From Candidatus Ulvibacter alkanivorans (GTDB lineage: Bacteria; Bacteroidota; Bacteroidia; Flavobacteriales; Flavobacteriaceae): a stretch of DNA of 22,548 nt. Location: contig NZ_QOLC01000074.1 in the NCBI RefSeq assembly GCF_003333325.1, positions 1 through 22,548 on the forward strand, read 5' to 3'. Under the pieces are notes generated by a model that did not search any database, was not told the origin of the DNA, and saw nothing but the letters and a program-made list of their open reading frames with translations. Below, in pieces: positions 22,090 through 22,548 of the stretch (position 1 is its first letter; every line of letters begins with the position of its first letter). Both the position numbers and the translations under genes were made by a program.

Positions 22090-22548
22090 ATGGAAGTCAC
22101 AAAAAATGATGTTGAAAAACTAATTGAACTGAGAAAAGAAAATACTTTTCTTAATCATTTGTGGAATGTATTTTCTCGTGATATGCGAGCAAAAGGTCAA
22201 GTAAATCGGAATGATATAAAAGTTTGGAACCAAAACATCTGGAATATGACTTTCTATCCGATTTTTATTTTTGAGTTTAACGCCAACGATCATCTGATTA
22301 ACATCAAAACCGAACTAAATCCTGTTGGGAAAGCTTTTATAGGAATTATTTTAATCGGATTGATATGGCTGATTTTCCCAAAAGATTTAACCCAATTTGA
22401 CCTTGTTGACAATTGGCAAATGGCAACTTTTCTTGCAATTTTAACTTTTTTGATAGTATGGGTAGCAAAAAAGTTTTACCTATTTGAAGAGAAAAACCAA
22501 CTTGAACAAATTTTCCAAATTTTAGAGATAGAAACAGAAGAAAAGCAA
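22090..22548 (+). CDS. hypothetical membrane protein, 3' end beyond the window
   Basis: An open frame of 153 codons from ATG 22090 to the edge, with no stop. I do not recognise it. The N-terminal ~80 residues are soluble and charged (VEKLIELRKENTFLNHLWNVF...). Two likely membrane segments follow at about 82-97 and 111-126, then a charged helical tail (EEKNQLEQIFQILEIETEEKQ). Base composition is visibly more AT-rich than the neighbours, codons favour A/T ends, and the octamer TTCCGAAG common elsewhere is absent. With the recombinase just upstream this suggests recent acquisition. Existence is likely from the long open frame; function unknown. Confidence 0.7.
   Translation, partial: MEVTKNDVEKLIELRKENTFLNHLWNVFSRDMRAKGQVNRNDIKVWNQNIWNMTFYPIFIFEFNANDHLINIKTELNPVGKAFIGIILIGLIWLIFPKDLTQFDLVDNWQMATFLAILTFLIVWVAKKFYLFEEKNQLEQIFQILEIETEEKQ

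Overview
The window looks like a chromosomal segment of a member of the Flavobacteriaceae (Bacteroidetes). The evidence is promoter-like TAnnTTTG elements upstream of several genes, almost no Shine-Dalgarno sequences, a bacillithiol gene (bshB1) next to a trans-sulfuration enzyme, a hutI-hutG pair, a cyclophilin-FKBP fusion protein and many AT-rich leaders. No phage or plasmid backbone is visible. Most of the window is ordinary housekeeping and metabolic sequence with small islands of accessory DNA.

Layout. 1-1803 (minus): an operon of a secreted helical protein (cut by the window edge) and a 135-residue hypothetical protein. 1963-2535 (minus): outer-membrane beta-barrel protein. 2900-3385 (plus): PA2169-type four-helix-bundle protein. 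3458-4843 (minus): CstB-like persulfide dioxygenase/rhodanese, divergent from a small lipoprotein and an M28 peptidase (4988-6398). 6546-6619 (minus): tRNA-His. 6732-8623 (minus): bshB1 and a trans-sulfuration PLP enzyme, translationally coupled. 8686-11389 (plus): hutI-hutG-GNAT, each joined by a 4-bp ATGA overlap. 11453-13165 (plus): metallo-beta-lactamase-fold lipoprotein and alpha/beta hydrolase. 13260-14876 (plus): SulP transporter. 14981-15413 (minus): a tandem family of very small genes. 15554-16717 (plus): MFS transporter. 16714-17353 (minus): CsaA-like protein and a 103-residue protein. 17440-19111: a cluster of TGTCA...TGACA palindromic repeats, one unit of which carries a GIY-YIG nuclease gene, on both sides of a thioredoxin-fold gene. 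19116-20660 (minus): a YfiT/BstA-type DinB protein and the cyclophilin-FKBP fusion. 20846-22036 (plus): tyrosine recombinase, followed by an AT-rich membrane-protein gene that looks foreign and runs off the window.

How it fits together. Low-molecular-weight thiol chemistry recurs: BshB1 makes bacillithiol, the trans-sulfuration enzyme can supply or use cysteine/homocysteine, the YfiT-like protein may transfer bacillithiol, and the CstB-like enzyme oxidises persulfides. HutI and HutG carry out the last two steps of histidine degradation to glutamate.

Most worth a second look: (1) a tandem array of 28-residue basic peptides with clear protein-level conservation, not obviously annotated anywhere I know; (2) the palindromic repeat family whose one long member carries a GIY-YIG nuclease, as if it were the parent of the short members; (3) the octamer TTCCGAAG/CTTCGGAA, found 32 times by hand count, in both orientations, in several reading frames and between genes; (4) a recombinase next to an apparently foreign cassette-like gene.
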